This document shows positions 19,543-29,054 of a stretch of 64,000 nt of DNA, in pieces. Both the position numbers and the translations under genes were made by a program. Within the stretch, counting starts at the first letter, position 1; each line of letters opens with the position of its first letter. Origin of the DNA: Pseudohongiella nitratireducens (lineage in GTDB: Bacteria > Pseudomonadota > Gammaproteobacteria > Pseudomonadales > Pseudohongiellaceae); contig NZ_LWHM01000016.1 of the NCBI RefSeq assembly GCF_001642735.1, forward strand, positions 124,001 through 188,000. The letters are read 5' to 3'. Below the pieces are notes generated by a model. That model did not search any database. It was given only the letters and a program-made list of their open reading frames with translations, and was not told where the DNA came from.

Positions 19543-21030
19543 TTACTCAAACCAAGGTGCGCGAGCGGTCATGATCAGTTTGCCGGCACGCTCTTCATCC
19601 ATGCCGTCAATATCCATCAAATCGTCGATGGATTGCTCTGCCAGATCTTCCATACTCAGAATCTCTTTACCTGCCAGAGCCATTGCCAATTCGTCGTCCA
19701 TACCTTCCATATTGAGAAGGTCTGCTTCCAGATTCGCACTGGAAAGTCCTTCTTCAGATGCAATTGCCTGTGTCAGCAGTGCATCCCGGGCACGATCCCG
19801 CAACTCTTTTGCGATATCTTCATCAAAGCCCTCAATTTCGAGCAGTTCATCCATGGGGACATATGCAATTTCTTCCAGGGATGTAAAGCCTTCCAGTACC
19901 AGCAACTCAGCAACATCCTGGTCGACATCCAGCGTCGCCGTGAAAGATTCAATGTAGCCACTGGATTCTTGCTGCTGCTTCTCTTCCGCTTCCTCAATGC
20001 TCATCACATTGATAGACCAGCCAGTTAATTCGGCTGACAGGCGGACATTCTGGCCGTTGCGACCAATCGCCTGGGCCAGGTTGTCTTCTTCAACAGCAAC
20101 GTCCATTGTATTGCTGTCTTCATCCATAATAATGGATGCAACTTCAGCCGGCGCCATGGCATTAATAACCAGCTGCGCAGGGTTGTCATCCCAGAGGATG
20201 ATATCAATGCGCTCGTTCGCCAACTCATTGGAAACGACCTGTACACGCGAACCGCGCATACCCACACAAGCACCGACAGGATCGATACGACCATCGTTGG
20301 TGCTGACAACAATTTTTGCCCGTGATCCCGGGTCGCGCGCCGCAGCACGGATTTCGATCACTTCTTCAGCAATTTCGGGGACTTCAATCTTGAACAGTTC
20401 GATCAGCATGTTGGGCGCTGTTCGACTTAGGAACAGCTGCGGGCCGCGAACTTCATGACGTACGTCCAGCAACAATGCACGGATGCGATCACCTGTACGG
20501 AACGTTTCACGCGGAATCATCTGGTCTCGTGTCAGCACAGCCTCGGCGTTACCACCCAGATCAACCAGAACATTCTCTCGGGTGACTTTCTTAACGGTAC
20601 CTGATACCAGCTCGCCAACTTTATCCTGATACTCTTTAACAACCAGGTCACGCTCAGCTTCACGAACTTTCTGTACGATCACCTGCTTGGCAGTTTGCGC
20701 CGCGATACGACCAAACTCGACGTTTTCAATTTTCTCTTCCCAGGTATCACCCAGATCCAGACTGTCGTCACGCTCTTTCGCTTCACTCAATGGCAGCTGG
20801 CTCTCTGGCGACTCGACTTCGTCATCAGCGACTACCTGCCAAACCCGGAATGAATCGTATTGGCCGCTCTTGCGATCAATAGCGACACGGCAAACAACAT
20901 CTTCATCGTCAAAGCGTTTTTTGGTAGCTGTTGCCAGCGCAGTTTCGATGGCCTCGAAAATAACATCCCGAGACACTCCCTTCTCATTGGAGACGGCGTC
21001 TGCTACTGCCAGTATTTCTTTACTCATCAT
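19543..21030 (-). CDS. nusA: Transcription termination/antitermination factor NusA
   Basis: 495 residues as in E. coli. It binds RNA polymerase and modulates pausing, termination and rRNA antitermination. The N-terminal polymerase-binding domain is followed by S1 ([19 protein letters not shown]), two KH domains ([35 protein letters not shown]) and two C-terminal acidic repeats ([15 protein letters not shown] and [15 protein letters not shown]). Two adjacent ATGs follow AAGGTG; either may be used. Confidence 0.98.
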   Translation of the reverse strand: MMSKEILAVADAVSNEKGVSRDVIFEAIETALATATKKRFDDEDVVCRVAIDRKSGQYDSFRVWQVVADDEVESPESQLPLSEAKERDDSLDLGDTWEEKIENVEFGRIAAQTAKQVIVQKVREAERDLVVKEYQDKVGELVSGTVKKVTRENVLVDLGGNAEAVLTRDQMIPRETFRTGDRIRALLLDVRHEVRGPQLFLSRTAPNMLIELFKIEVPEIAEEVIEIRAAARDPGSRAKIVVSTNDGRIDPVGACVGMRGSRVQVVSNELANERIDIILWDDNPAQLVINAMAPAEVASIIMDEDSNTMDVAVEEDNLAQAIGRNGQNVRLSAELTGWSINVMSIEEAEEKQQQESSGYIESFTATLDVDQDVAELLVLEGFTSLEEIAYVPMDELLEIEGFDEDIAKELRDRARDALLTQAIASEEGLSSANLEADLLNMEGMDDELAMALAGKEILSMEDLAEQSIDDLMDIDGMDEERAGKLIMTARAPWFE

Positions 21031-21062
21031 AGTAGTGTCACCTTACTATCGAAACACACGCA

Positions 21063-21512
21063 TCAATACGCAACATTGGCTTTCTCAATCTGAGAAAACA
21101 GTATTTCAACCGGCTGATTATCAACGGTCATGACTATCTTTTGCGGGTCAGCTGAGTTCAGCACACCCTTAAATTTACGCCGCCCATCGATGGGGCTGCT
21201 CAGACGTACATTTATGACTTCACCGACATAGGCTGTGTAATGTTCAGCCGCAAACAGGGGGCGATCCAGACCCGGGGAAGACACTTCGAGGGTATACTCA
21301 CCTGCAATAGGATCTTCCACATCCAGTATGGCACTAATTTGACGACTGACTTTTTCGCAGTCATCAATGGTCACACCTTCTTCACTATCAATATAAACAC
21401 GCAAAAGAGCCGAGCGACCTTTAGTCAGGTACTCAACTCCCCACAATTCAAGCCCCAGCACCTCAATAGCGGGCTGAAGCATAACCGATAGCTTTTCTGT
21501 TGCAGTTTGCAC
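21063..21512 (-). CDS. rimP: Ribosome maturation factor RimP
   Basis: Binds the 30S precursor and assists early 16S folding. LGLELWGVEYL, LRVYID, SRQISAILDVEDPI and YTLEVSSPGLDRPLF are the family motifs. I place the start at a GTG (21512) downstream of AGGAGAC, which yields 149 residues, like the 150 of E. coli; a TTG at 21536 is also in frame but would precede the ribosome site. First gene of the rimP-pnp run; two terminators separate it from tRNA-fMet. Confidence 0.93.
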   Translation of the reverse strand: MQTATEKLSVMLQPAIEVLGLELWGVEYLTKGRSALLRVYIDSEEGVTIDDCEKVSRQISAILDVEDPIAGEYTLEVSSPGLDRPLFAAEHYTAYVGEVINVRLSSPIDGRRKFKGVLNSADPQKIVMTVDNQPVEILFSQIEKANVAY

Positions 21513-21553
21513 GTCTGCTTTCTGTCTCCTGTGCAATATTTTCGCTGCACAAA

Positions 21554-21577
21554 CAAAAAGTGGGCCAATGGCCCACT
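21554..21577 (-). terminator. Terminator/attenuator t2 between tRNA-fMet and rimP
   Basis: On the minus strand a perfect stem AGTGGGCC / GGCCCACT with a three-base loop is followed by TTTTTG. It lies 40 bases before the rimP start. Confidence 0.85.
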
Positions 21578-21721
21578 ACAAAATACGTTTGTATGGCACC
21601 GGCCTAACCATCTGCCTGTAATCACTGACAGATCCGGTACCCGAGCCATTCGGCAATCCTGGCAGTCTTTCAACTTTTCAACTGCCGATATTACTCGCCA
21701 TCCTTTTTGGATGACCTAACA

Positions 21722-21745
21722 AAAAGCCCCATCGAGGGGGCCTTT
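21722..21745 (-). terminator. Terminator/attenuator t1 downstream of tRNA-fMet
   Basis: On the minus strand a GGCCCC / GGGGC(T) stem with one bulge is followed by TTTTTG, about 40 bases after the tRNA. With the second hairpin at 21554 it repeats the tandem terminator arrangement known after metY in E. coli, where partial read-through feeds the nusA operon. Confidence 0.75.
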
Positions 21746-21781
21746 CCAGTGCAGCCCGGTATAAACCTACTGCGACTTAAT

Positions 21782-21858
<77 letters not shown>

Positions 21859-21929
21859 ACTAAACTGTTACTCAAAGAGCGAATTCTAAACGTATTGACG
21901 ATCTGGCGTGCCGTCAATCGAGGGTCAGT

Positions 21930-21958
21930 ATTGTATGTAATGATATGGCTTTCGTCAA
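21930..21958 (-). promoter_or_regulatory. Sigma-70 promoter for metY-rimP-nusA operon
   Basis: Minus-strand TTGACG (-35) and TACAAT (-10) separated by exactly 17 bases; transcription would start near 21923, about 65 bases before the tRNA. Confidence 0.7.
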
Positions 21959-22030
21959 GTTAAATCATGTGTCCAGGCGACTATTTACGCCACTACCCAG
22001 CTTTTAACATGAAAGCCCACCACGATATTT

Positions 22031-22117
22031 TGGTGCCGAAGGCGAGACTTGAACTCGCACGACCATAAGGCCACTACCCCCTCAAGATAGCGTGTCTACC
22101 AATTCCACCACTTCGGC
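22031..22117 (-). tRNA. leuU: tRNA-Leu (GAG)
   Basis: An 87-base class II tRNA with a long variable arm, CCA encoded, GCCGAAG / CTTCGGC acceptor stem and anticodon loop CTTGAGG (anticodon GAG). It sits 16 bases after the secG stop, the position of leuU in E. coli, and is probably processed from the secG transcript. Confidence 0.96.
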
Positions 22118-22133
22118 AATTCAGATACCTGTA

Positions 22134-22526
22134 TTACTCAGCGTCAGGCGCACTGTCCGGGGCCGTATTCACTTGAGGAATATCAGAAGCTGCATCCGCA
22201 TCAGGCGCGGATACTTGCGGTATATCAGACTGCATTTCTTCCTGCAGCAAGTCCGGGTTTACAATCGGGGCCGCACCATCGCTGGCACCAACACTGTATT
22301 GCTTGGCAAATACTGCCAGCACCAGACTGGTGGCAAAAAAGACAACAGCCGCAAGACTGGTAGTCCTTGTCAGGAAGTTACCTGAACCACCACTACCAAA
22401 CACAGTCTGGGAGGCGCCACTACCAAAAGCTGCTCCGGTTTCAGCACCTTTGCCCTGCTGCAACAGCACCAAACCAATGATCGCAATGGCTGCGATCACG
22501 TGCACGATTATTACCAGCGTCTCCAT
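22134..22526 (-). CDS. secG: Preprotein translocase subunit SecG
   Basis: 130 residues, two membrane helices (about 3-22 and 55-75) joined by the Gly-rich loop GKGAETGAAFGSGASQTVFG that is diagnostic of SecG. Part of the SecYEG channel. The C-terminal tail (about 50 residues) is acidic and Ala/Pro rich, with a near-repeat (SDIPQVSAPDADA / SDIPQVNTAPDSA), longer than in E. coli. It starts three bases after the tpiA stop, so the two are co-transcribed. Confidence 0.95.
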   Translation of the reverse strand: METLVIIVHVIAAIAIIGLVLLQQGKGAETGAAFGSGASQTVFGSGGSGNFLTRTTSLAAVVFFATSLVLAVFAKQYSVGASDGAAPIVNPDLLQEEMQSDIPQVSAPDADAASDIPQVNTAPDSAPDAE

Positions 22527-22529
22527 AAT

Positions 22530-23285
22530 TCAGCTCACACTCTGACAAATTCGTATAAAATCTTTGGCGTTCAGGGACGCACCCCCGACCAAACCACCGT
22601 CAATATCCTCACAGGCAAACAATGCTTCAGCATTATCGGCATTAACGCTGCCACCGTAGAGAATCTGTACACCAGAGGCGACGCCTGCATCAAACTGCGC
22701 AACCACCTGACGAATAAACGCATGCATCAACTGCGCATCTTCCGCGCTTGCTGCCTGCCCGGTACCAATTGCCCAGACTGGCTCATAAGCAATAACCGCG
22801 TCTTCCAGAGCCTTAACACCACACTGCTCAATAATCGCAGTCATTTGCGTGGCCACGACATCCTCTGCATGTCCGCTTTGACGATGATCAAGCGACTCAC
22901 CAACGCAAAGCACTGGAATCAGACCAGCTGCTTGTGCGGCAGCGAACTTTTTCGCTACCAGCTCATCACTTTCCCCGCAGCGAACCCGCCGCTCGGAATG
23001 CCCTACCAGCACAAATCGAACCCGGAAATCAGACAGCATACTGCCCGACACCTCTCCGGTAAAAGCACCCGATGCTTCTTCCGACAAATCCTGCGCACCC
23101 AGTACGATCTCACTACCAAATGCAGCTTCAGCAACCTGTCCCAGGTAGGGATAGGGCGGGCAAACCACAACATCAACACCATTGATGCCATTGGCTAACA
23201 CCGGCAAAAGATCAGACACCAGACTTTTGATACTGGCCTGGCTGCCATTCATTTTCCAGTTACCTGCAACCAGAGCTCGACGCAT
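22530..23285 (-). CDS. tpiA: Triose-phosphate isomerase
   Basis: About 251 residues; interconverts dihydroxyacetone phosphate and glyceraldehyde 3-phosphate. N terminus MRRALVAGNWKMNGS (substrate Lys), catalytic His in LVGHSERR, catalytic Glu in VIAYEPVWAIGTG, and phosphate loops ILYGGSVNADNA and DGGLVGGASL are intact. The start at 23285 is chosen because it matches the family; an open frame extends 27 codons upstream without conservation. Position between glmM and secG is common in Pseudomonas relatives but not in E. coli. Confidence 0.97.
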   Translation of the reverse strand: MRRALVAGNWKMNGSQASIKSLVSDLLPVLANGINGVDVVVCPPYPYLGQVAEAAFGSEIVLGAQDLSEEASGAFTGEVSGSMLSDFRVRFVLVGHSERRVRCGESDELVAKKFAAAQAAGLIPVLCVGESLDHRQSGHAEDVVATQMTAIIEQCGVKALEDAVIAYEPVWAIGTGQAASAEDAQLMHAFIRQVVAQFDAGVASGVQILYGGSVNADNAEALFACEDIDGGLVGGASLNAKDFIRICQSVS

Positions 23286-23426
23286 CGTACTTGCTGTGCC
23301 TCTTATTCTAAAACGGCCGTCGACAAAACGGGGCGCCACTATAGCGATTTTACCCCAACCTTGCAAGCAAACCGAGCAGGGCCCCGCTGCTCATGCGCAA
23401 AGTTCTGAAACTTTAGCTTCCAGCCA

Positions 23427-24785
23427 CTAGCCAGCGACTGACGCCACAACACTTGCCAGTGTTTCGGCCCGCGATTTCACATCACTGGCATCATCACCTT
23501 CAACCATCACCCTGACCACTGGCTCTGTTCCTGACGGCCGCAAAAGGACACGACCGCGACCGGCCATTTCTTTTTCGTGCGCAGCCACCGCCTTTGCAAT
23601 ACTGGCGTCAGTCATGACTTTCTGCTTGTCGGCCACTTTCACATTGCACATGGTCTGGGGCATTTTAACCATCTTTGAACGCAGATCATGAAGTGATGCA
23701 TCACACTGAATCATTGCGACAAGCACCTGCAGCGCCGAGACAATACCATCCCCGGTCGTTGATACATCCAGGCAAACGATGTGACCTGAGGACTCTCCAC
23801 CCAGTGTCCAGTCGTTTTTCTTTAACGCTTCCATCACATAACGATCACCAACATCTGTACGCACAAAAGGAACATCAAGCGCCTCAAGGCCCAGTTGCAA
23901 TCCAAGATTGCTCATCAGCGTCCCTACGACACCGCCAAAAGAGACATTCCTGCGACGCCGGTCACGGGCAATGATGTAAAGAATCTCATCCCCATCTACC
24001 TCTACACCCATGTGATCGACCATCACAACACGATCGCCATCGCCATCAAAGGCAATGCCCAGGTCAGCTTTCTGCGACAGGACTTCTTCAATCAGCTTTT
24101 GCGGGGCTGTCGAACCACACTGCTTATTGATGTTGAGACCGTCGGGAGACGTTCCGATTGTCGTTACACTGGCACCCAGCTCTGAGAAAACATTAGCGGC
24201 AATATGGTAGGTCGAGCCATTGGCACAGTCGAGCACAATTTTAAGGCCTTGCAACACGATGTTGCCGGGAATCGTCCCTTTGCAATACTCGATATAGCGT
24301 CCGGCAGCATCTGTAATCCTGGATACTTTGCCGATATCTTTGGACTCAACCGTCGTGAGCTCTTTTTCCAGGTAAGACTCGATGGCCAACTCTGTTTCAT
24401 CAGGCAACTTACGGCCATCCCCTGCAAAAAACTTGATGCCATTATCCGGATAAGCATTGTGCGAGGCACTAATCACAATCCCTGCCTGCGCCTGGAATGT
24501 TCGTGTAAGATAGGCCACAGCCGGAGTGGGCATTGGCCCTAACATGTGGATGTCGACTCCCGCCGAAGCCAGACCAGCCTCCAGTGCTGCTTCAAACATA
24601 TAGCCGGAAATCCGGGTATCCTTACCTATCAGAATCTTGCCCCGTTTGCCGCCTTCAGCAAATACCTTGCCTGCAGCCCAGCCCAGCTTAAGCACAAAGT
24701 CAGGTGTAATCGGAAAATCACCTACTCTCCCCCGAATACCATCGGTACCGAAATAACGCTTTTGTGATTCCCTTTTTCCACTCAT
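23427..24785 (-). CDS. glmM: Phosphoglucosamine mutase
   Basis: 452 residues; converts glucosamine 6-phosphate to glucosamine 1-phosphate for UDP-GlcNAc, peptidoglycan and LPS synthesis. [13 protein letters not shown] opens the protein; the phosphoserine is in [19 protein letters not shown]; the metal loop is AFDGDGDRV; the sugar loop is GGESSGH; and the phosphate-binding loop [12 protein letters not shown] lies near the C terminus. Length is close to E. coli GlmM (445). It follows folP by 45 bases. Confidence 0.97.
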   Translation of the reverse strand: MSGKRESQKRYFGTDGIRGRVGDFPITPDFVLKLGWAAGKVFAEGGKRGKILIGKDTRISGYMFEAALEAGLASAGVDIHMLGPMPTPAVAYLTRTFQAQAGIVISASHNAYPDNGIKFFAGDGRKLPDETELAIESYLEKELTTVESKDIGKVSRITDAAGRYIEYCKGTIPGNIVLQGLKIVLDCANGSTYHIAANVFSELGASVTTIGTSPDGLNINKQCGSTAPQKLIEEVLSQKADLGIAFDGDGDRVVMVDHMGVEVDGDEILYIIARDRRRRNVSFGGVVGTLMSNLGLQLGLEALDVPFVRTDVGDRYVMEALKKNDWTLGGESSGHIVCLDVSTTGDGIVSALQVLVAMIQCDASLHDLRSKMVKMPQTMCNVKVADKQKVMTDASIAKAVAAHEKEMAGRGRVLLRPSGTEPVVRVMVEGDDASDVKSRAETLASVVASVAG

Positions 24786-24830
24786 GACTGATCCCTAACT
24801 GTTCTAATAATATTCATATCCGGGGGCACC

Positions 24831-25757
24831 CTAAATCGGGTTAAAAGACACGGCATTTTCGCGCAACGCCGTCACTACCTTGGCGCAATCGACAGTTGCA
24901 GCAACATCATGCACCCGGATGATATCGGCACCAAGCCACATCGCCAATGAGGCACCGGACAGGCTGCCAGCCAATCGTTCTGACACATCCCGCCCGGTCA
25001 CGGCACCAATCATGGATTTGCGCGACAGGCCTATCAGTAACGGCAGGCCCAATTGTTTTATTCCTGGCAATGCCGACAACAACTCATAGTTGTGGGCAAC
25101 GGTTTTACCAAAACCAAAACCAGGATCAAGGCAGATACGCTCAGCAGCAATACCTGCCTCAACACAGGCTGCAACCCGCCCCTCCAGGAATCCAATCACT
25201 TCGTCAGTAACAGAGTCATACAAAGGCGCATCCTGCATGCTCTCAGGCTGACCCTGCATGTGCATCAGACAGACAGCCATGTCACTGTCTGCTACCGCAC
25301 CGAGGGCGCCGGGGCGCTGCAAAGCCCTGACATCATTAATCATACCTGCGCCTGCCCGAGCAGCCTCACGAATAACGGCAGCAGTACTGGTATCAACAGA
25401 GACCAGTGCACCCAGCTGTTTACTGATGGCTTCTACGACAGGAACTACCCGGTCAAGTTCTTCCTGCTCAGACACAGGCTCTGCACCGGGTCGGGTTGAC
25501 TCGCCGCCAACATCAATCAATGCAGCCCCGTCGCGAATCATTTGCTCAGCGCTTGCAAGAGCGCGATCCAGGGAAATACGAAAATCAGACTGGGAAGGAA
25601 AAGACGGTGACCGATAACGGCCACCGTCAGAGAAAGAATCGGGGGTGACATTCAACACCCCCATGATCTTCGGCTGTTTCAGCTCCAGCCATTGCCCGGC
25701 GCACCACAAGCGCTGCGCCGCCGAAATATCACCCGAAAAACTGCGGTGGCTGTCCAT
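24831..25757 (-). CDS. folP: Dihydropteroate synthase
   Basis: About 308 residues; condenses p-aminobenzoate with hydroxymethyl-dihydropterin diphosphate, the sulfonamide target. IMGVLNVTPDSFSDGG, DVGGESTRPGA, VDTSTAAV, LDPGFGFGKT, GLSRKSMIG and the final IRVHDVAAT are all present. The start is uncertain: ATG at 25757, 19 bases after the ftsH stop, or a GTG at 25787 that overlaps the ftsH end. Both leave about 25 residues of tail before the conserved core. Confidence 0.95.
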   Translation of the reverse strand: MDSHRSFSGDISAAQRLWCAGQWLELKQPKIMGVLNVTPDSFSDGGRYRSPSFPSQSDFRISLDRALASAEQMIRDGAALIDVGGESTRPGAEPVSEQEELDRVVPVVEAISKQLGALVSVDTSTAAVIREAARAGAGMINDVRALQRPGALGAVADSDMAVCLMHMQGQPESMQDAPLYDSVTDEVIGFLEGRVAACVEAGIAAERICLDPGFGFGKTVAHNYELLSALPGIKQLGLPLLIGLSRKSMIGAVTGRDVSERLAGSLSGASLAMWLGADIIRVHDVAATVDCAKVVTALRENAVSFNPI

Positions 25758-25776
25758 GCCGGTATCCCGCGCCTGC

Positions 25777-27702
25777 TCAGTGCTCACCTACCGGACCACC
25801 AATCGGCTTGTCCGATTCGGCAGCACCTGATTCGCTCTCACTTCGGGCAGAGCCAGCACCAGGACCATCATGATCCGACCAATCTGCTGGCGGGCGCGGT
25901 TTTCGCCCGTCCATAATGTCGTTAATCTGCTCGACATCGATGGTTTCATATTCCATCAAGGCATCTTTCATCAGCTCCAGCTTGTCGCGATTCTCATGCA
26001 AGAGACGCTCAGCTGTGCTGTAGCAGTAATCCACGATACTCTTAACTTCATCATCAATCAGCTTGGCAGTTTCGCCAGAGTGATGAGTCTGAGAGTGACC
26101 GGCAGAGCGACCCAGGAAGACTTCACCGTCATCCTCGGCATACATTAACGGCCCCAATTTTTCAGACAGACCCCACTTGGTCACCATGTTGCGAGCCATT
26201 TCTGTAGCACGCTGAATATCATTACTGGCACCTGTGGTGACACCTTCTTCGCCCAATGTCATGGCCTCTGCAATCCGGCCACCGTAAAGGCTGCAAATCT
26301 GACTGATCAGCGCACGCTTGCTCAGGCTGTAGCGATCTTCTTCTGGCAGGAACATGGTGACACCCAGAGCCCGGCCACGAGGTATAATACTGACCTTGTA
26401 AACCGGGTCATGCTCAGGCACCAGGCGACCCACAATGGCGTGTCCCGCCTCATGGTAAGCCGTATTACTTTTCTCTTTTTCAGACATAACCATGGACTTG
26501 CGCTCTGCGCCCATCATGATTTTGTCTTTGGCTTTTTCAAATTCTTCCATGGTCACCAGGCGTTTGCTTCCCCTGGCGGCAAACAGAGCAGCCTCGTTAA
26601 CCAGATTAGCCAGGTCTGCACCCGAGAATCCTGGTGTGCCACGGGCAATAACTGCCGGATTAACGTTTTCCGATACCGGCACCTTGCTCATGTGAACCTT
26701 TACGATCTGCTCCCGACCTCTGATGTCCGGCAGCCCGACTACAACCTGGCGATCGAATCGACCAGGACGCAGCAACGCAGGGTCCAGAACGTCTGGACGG
26801 TTGGTTGCAGCAATCACGATGACGCCATCATTAACCTCAAAACCATCCATTTCCACCAGCAACTGGTTCAGTGTCTGCTCACGCTCATCGTGACCACCAC
26901 CCAGGCCAGCACCACGGTGACGACCTACCGCGTCTATCTCATCGATAAAGATAATACAGGGCGCCTGTTTCTTGGCCTGATCAAACATGTCACGAACACG
27001 CGAAGCACCCACACCTACAAACATTTCCACAAAATCCGAACCGGAAATGGAAAAGAAGGGGACTTTTGCTTCGCCGGCGATTGCCTTGGCCAGCAAGGTT
27101 TTACCGGTACCAGGCTGACCAACCATCAGGATGCCACGAGGAATCTTGCCACCCAGACGCTGAAATTTGTCAGGCTCTCGCAGGAAGTCCACCAGCTCTT
27201 TAACATCTTCTTTGGCTTCATCAACGCCAGCGACATCAGAGAACGTCACTTTAATCTGGTCCTCACCCAGCAGCTTCGCCTTGCTCTTACCGAAAGACAT
27301 TGGGCCGCCTTTGCCGCCACCAGCGCCTCCCTGCATCTGCCGCATAAAGAAAAAGAACAACGCGATAATAATCAGGATCGGGAAGCTCGCCACAAGGAGC
27401 TGAGTCCAGAGACTCTGGCGCTCCGGCTCGGAAGCTCGGATTTCCACGCCATTGGCAAACAGGTCATCCATCAGCTGAGGATCGCCAATCATGGGAATCG
27501 TGGTGGTGAAGCGGGAATTGTCTCCTCGCACGCCATTGACTGACACGCCGGAAATATTGACAGAGCGCACCTGCCCGTCACGTACTTCACGAATGAATTC
27601 CGAGTAATTGACCTGAGTGGTGGCCGGCTCCTGGTTAATATTGTTGAACACCGTCAACAACACTGCCGCAATCACCATCCAGAGTAATAAATTCTTTGCC
27701 AT
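25777..27702 (-). CDS. ftsH: ATP-dependent zinc metalloprotease FtsH
   Basis: 641 residues. Membrane-anchored AAA protease that degrades misfolded membrane proteins and regulators such as sigma-32 and LpxC. Helices at about 5-22 and 100-120 flank a periplasmic domain. The AAA module shows Walker A GQPGTGKT (Gln in place of the common Pro), Walker [19 protein letters not shown] and the SRH region; the zinc site is HEAGH. ATG 27702 matches the family start [12 protein letters not shown]; an upstream in-frame TTG is unlikely. A sigma-32-like promoter lies about 200 bases upstream. No rlmE gene precedes it, unlike E. coli. Confidence 0.97.
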   Translation of the reverse strand: MAKNLLLWMVIAAVLLTVFNNINQEPATTQVNYSEFIREVRDGQVRSVNISGVSVNGVRGDNSRFTTTIPMIGDPQLMDDLFANGVEIRASEPERQSLWTQLLVASFPILIIIALFFFFMRQMQGGAGGGKGGPMSFGKSKAKLLGEDQIKVTFSDVAGVDEAKEDVKELVDFLREPDKFQRLGGKIPRGILMVGQPGTGKTLLAKAIAGEAKVPFFSISGSDFVEMFVGVGASRVRDMFDQAKKQAPCIIFIDEIDAVGRHRGAGLGGGHDEREQTLNQLLVEMDGFEVNDGVIVIAATNRPDVLDPALLRPGRFDRQVVVGLPDIRGREQIVKVHMSKVPVSENVNPAVIARGTPGFSGADLANLVNEAALFAARGSKRLVTMEEFEKAKDKIMMGAERKSMVMSEKEKSNTAYHEAGHAIVGRLVPEHDPVYKVSIIPRGRALGVTMFLPEEDRYSLSKRALISQICSLYGGRIAEAMTLGEEGVTTGASNDIQRATEMARNMVTKWGLSEKLGPLMYAEDDGEVFLGRSAGHSQTHHSGETAKLIDDEVKSIVDYCYSTAERLLHENRDKLELMKDALMEYETIDVEQINDIMDGRKPRPPADWSDHDGPGAGSARSESESGAAESDKPIGGPVGEH

Positions 27703-28036
27703 ATCGTTCAAGGGAAACCCCCTTTTCTCATTCAAACTAACAAATAGACCGCCAACCTGGTCATTCAGTAGACCGCCAAAACGGTCGTTGCCATTCCCTC
27801 AAGCCCCGAATCATTGTTTTTCGTGTCTTGATTGTCACCGGGAAGGCGAGGGCAGTCGAAAGCTGACGCAATGTCTCTGCGTGACTGTCTGTTCTCACAT
27901 CAAGATGGGGGCTGATTTCGATATTACAAGATAGAAGTCTTGATTGTCCAAGAAATGCTGTCCTACAATGCGCCCGCAACGGCGACCAATTACCACGTCA
28001 AGCCTCCCCCTGCTTCTTTCTACAGGCATCCGCACC
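27703..28036. other. Divergent ftsH/yhbY intergenic region with tandem hairpins
   Basis: About 330 bases without a supportable gene. It holds the sigma-32-like promoter for ftsH and two copies of TAGACCGCCAA (27745 and 27769, 24 bases apart), each followed by GGTC so that each can form a small GACC...GGTC hairpin in the ftsH leader. A 72-codon open frame on the minus strand resembles nothing I recognise. Confidence 0.5.
27903..27930 (-). promoter_or_regulatory. Sigma-32-like heat-shock promoter for ftsH
   Basis: On the minus strand CTTGTAA, 13 bases, then CCCCATCT. This is close to the RpoH consensus CTTGAAA-N11-16-CCCCATNT, and ftsH is a known heat-shock gene in E. coli. A sigma-70-like pair (TTGGAC, 17 bases, TGTAAT) overlaps it. 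Confidence 0.65.
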
Positions 28037-28360
28037 ATGAGCACCGACAAGAAAACAATGGACAATCAGCAACTTAAAAAACTCCGCACAATTGCACATC
28101 AGTTACGTCCGATACTGACCATCGCGGGTGACGGCGTTACAGAGAATATTATCAAGGAGCTAAACCAGGCGCTGGAACGCCATGAACTGATAAAAATCAA
28201 AATCCAGCTGGGTGATCGGGAACTGCGCCAGCAAGTCGCCGATGAGCTATGCCTGCAATCCAGCGCCGAATGTGTACAGCGTATTGGTAATGTTGCCGTC
28301 CTGTACCGGGCCGCTAAAGAGCCGAACCCCAAACTGTCAAACCTTCTCCGGCACCAATAG
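28037..28360 (+). CDS. yhbY: YhbY family ribosome assembly RNA-binding protein
   Basis: About 107 residues, single CRM domain; binds pre-50S particles. LRTIAHQLRPILTIAGDGVTENIIKEL and HELIKIKIQLGDRE are the conserved parts; the GxxG-like loop is GDGV. ATG 28037 fits the family start; the frame is open upstream to 27944. The ATG at 28058 is an alternative. It is convergent with greA, 29 bases away, and divergent from ftsH. Confidence 0.93.
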   Translation: MSTDKKTMDNQQLKKLRTIAHQLRPILTIAGDGVTENIIKELNQALERHELIKIKIQLGDRELRQQVADELCLQSSAECVQRIGNVAVLYRAAKEPNPKLSNLLRHQ

Positions 28361-28389
28361 CAATTGCTGCCGGATCAGGGCGATATGAG

Positions 28390-28866
28390 CTAGATGTGCT
28401 CAACTTCGTCGATTTCGTACTCGATTTCACCACCTGGCGCATTAACGACGACTTCCTCACCGACCTCTTTGCCCATTATGGCACGGGCAATCGGCGAGCC
28501 AACCGAAATTTTTCCGGCTTTAACATCAGCCTCATCTTCGCCAACAACCTGGTACTTGACGGTTTTTTCCGTATCCAGGTTTATTAGCGTGACAGTAGCC
28601 CCAAAGATGACTTTGCCGCTGACAGGAATTTTGGTGATATCAATAATCTCGGAATCAGCCAGCTTGCCTTCAATTTCCTTGATTCGCCCTTCACAAAAAC
28701 CCTGCTGCTCCCTGGCCGCGTGATACTCCGCGTTTTCCTTTAAATCACCGTGCTCGCGCGCTTCAGCGATCGCTTCAATAATAGCCGGACGCTTCTCGGT
28801 CTTGAGCTCATGCAGCTCTGAACGCAGGCGCTCAGCCCCTGCCATTGTCATTGGAACTTTTCTCAT
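28390..28866 (-). CDS. greA: Transcription elongation factor GreA
   Basis: 158 residues, as in E. coli. Rescues backtracked RNA polymerase by stimulating transcript cleavage. The N-terminal coiled coil carries the catalytic acidic tip [18 protein letters not shown], followed by QQGFCEGRI. The C-terminal FKBP-like domain has [28 protein letters not shown] and [12 protein letters not shown] 28866 follows GGGAG; an ATG at 28893 lacks a site. Confidence 0.97.
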   Translation of the reverse strand: MRKVPMTMAGAERLRSELHELKTEKRPAIIEAIAEAREHGDLKENAEYHAAREQQGFCEGRIKEIEGKLADSEIIDITKIPVSGKVIFGATVTLINLDTEKTVKYQVVGEDEADVKAGKISVGSPIARAIMGKEVGEEVVVNAPGGEIEYEIDEVEHI

Positions 28867-28905
28867 AGCACTCCCAAAATCCTTCGAATGCAAAAATCAC
28901 CAAAC

Positions 28906-28945
28906 AAAAAAAATACGGGCGGGACTTTCTTGCGAAAGCCCCGCC
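28906..28945 (-). terminator. Rho-independent terminator of carB
   Basis: On the minus strand a 12-base-pair stem (GGCGGGGCTTTC / GAAAGTCCCGCC, one wobble pair) with loop GCAA is followed by CGTATTTTTTTT. It separates carAB from greA. Confidence 0.92.
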
Positions 28946-29054
28946 AGCACCAAAAAATCTATGTCTGACCCTATAATGCGACTAAACCCTGAACTTGTCC
29001 AGCCACCCGGGAGCTACAGGCTGCTCTCAACCAAACCCCCGGGCGGCCTCCAAT

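Noticed and set aside
18968-19957. 329-codon open frame on the plus strand
   Set aside because: Antisense to infB and nusA, low-complexity product, no conserved motif.
26410-27543. 377-codon open frame on the plus strand
   Set aside because: It is antisense to ftsH, which is fully conserved; the translated sequence is His/Thr rich and resembles no family.
27761-27979. 72-codon minus-strand frame upstream of ftsH
   Set aside because: It overlaps the candidate ftsH promoter and has no similarity to RlmE or any family I know.
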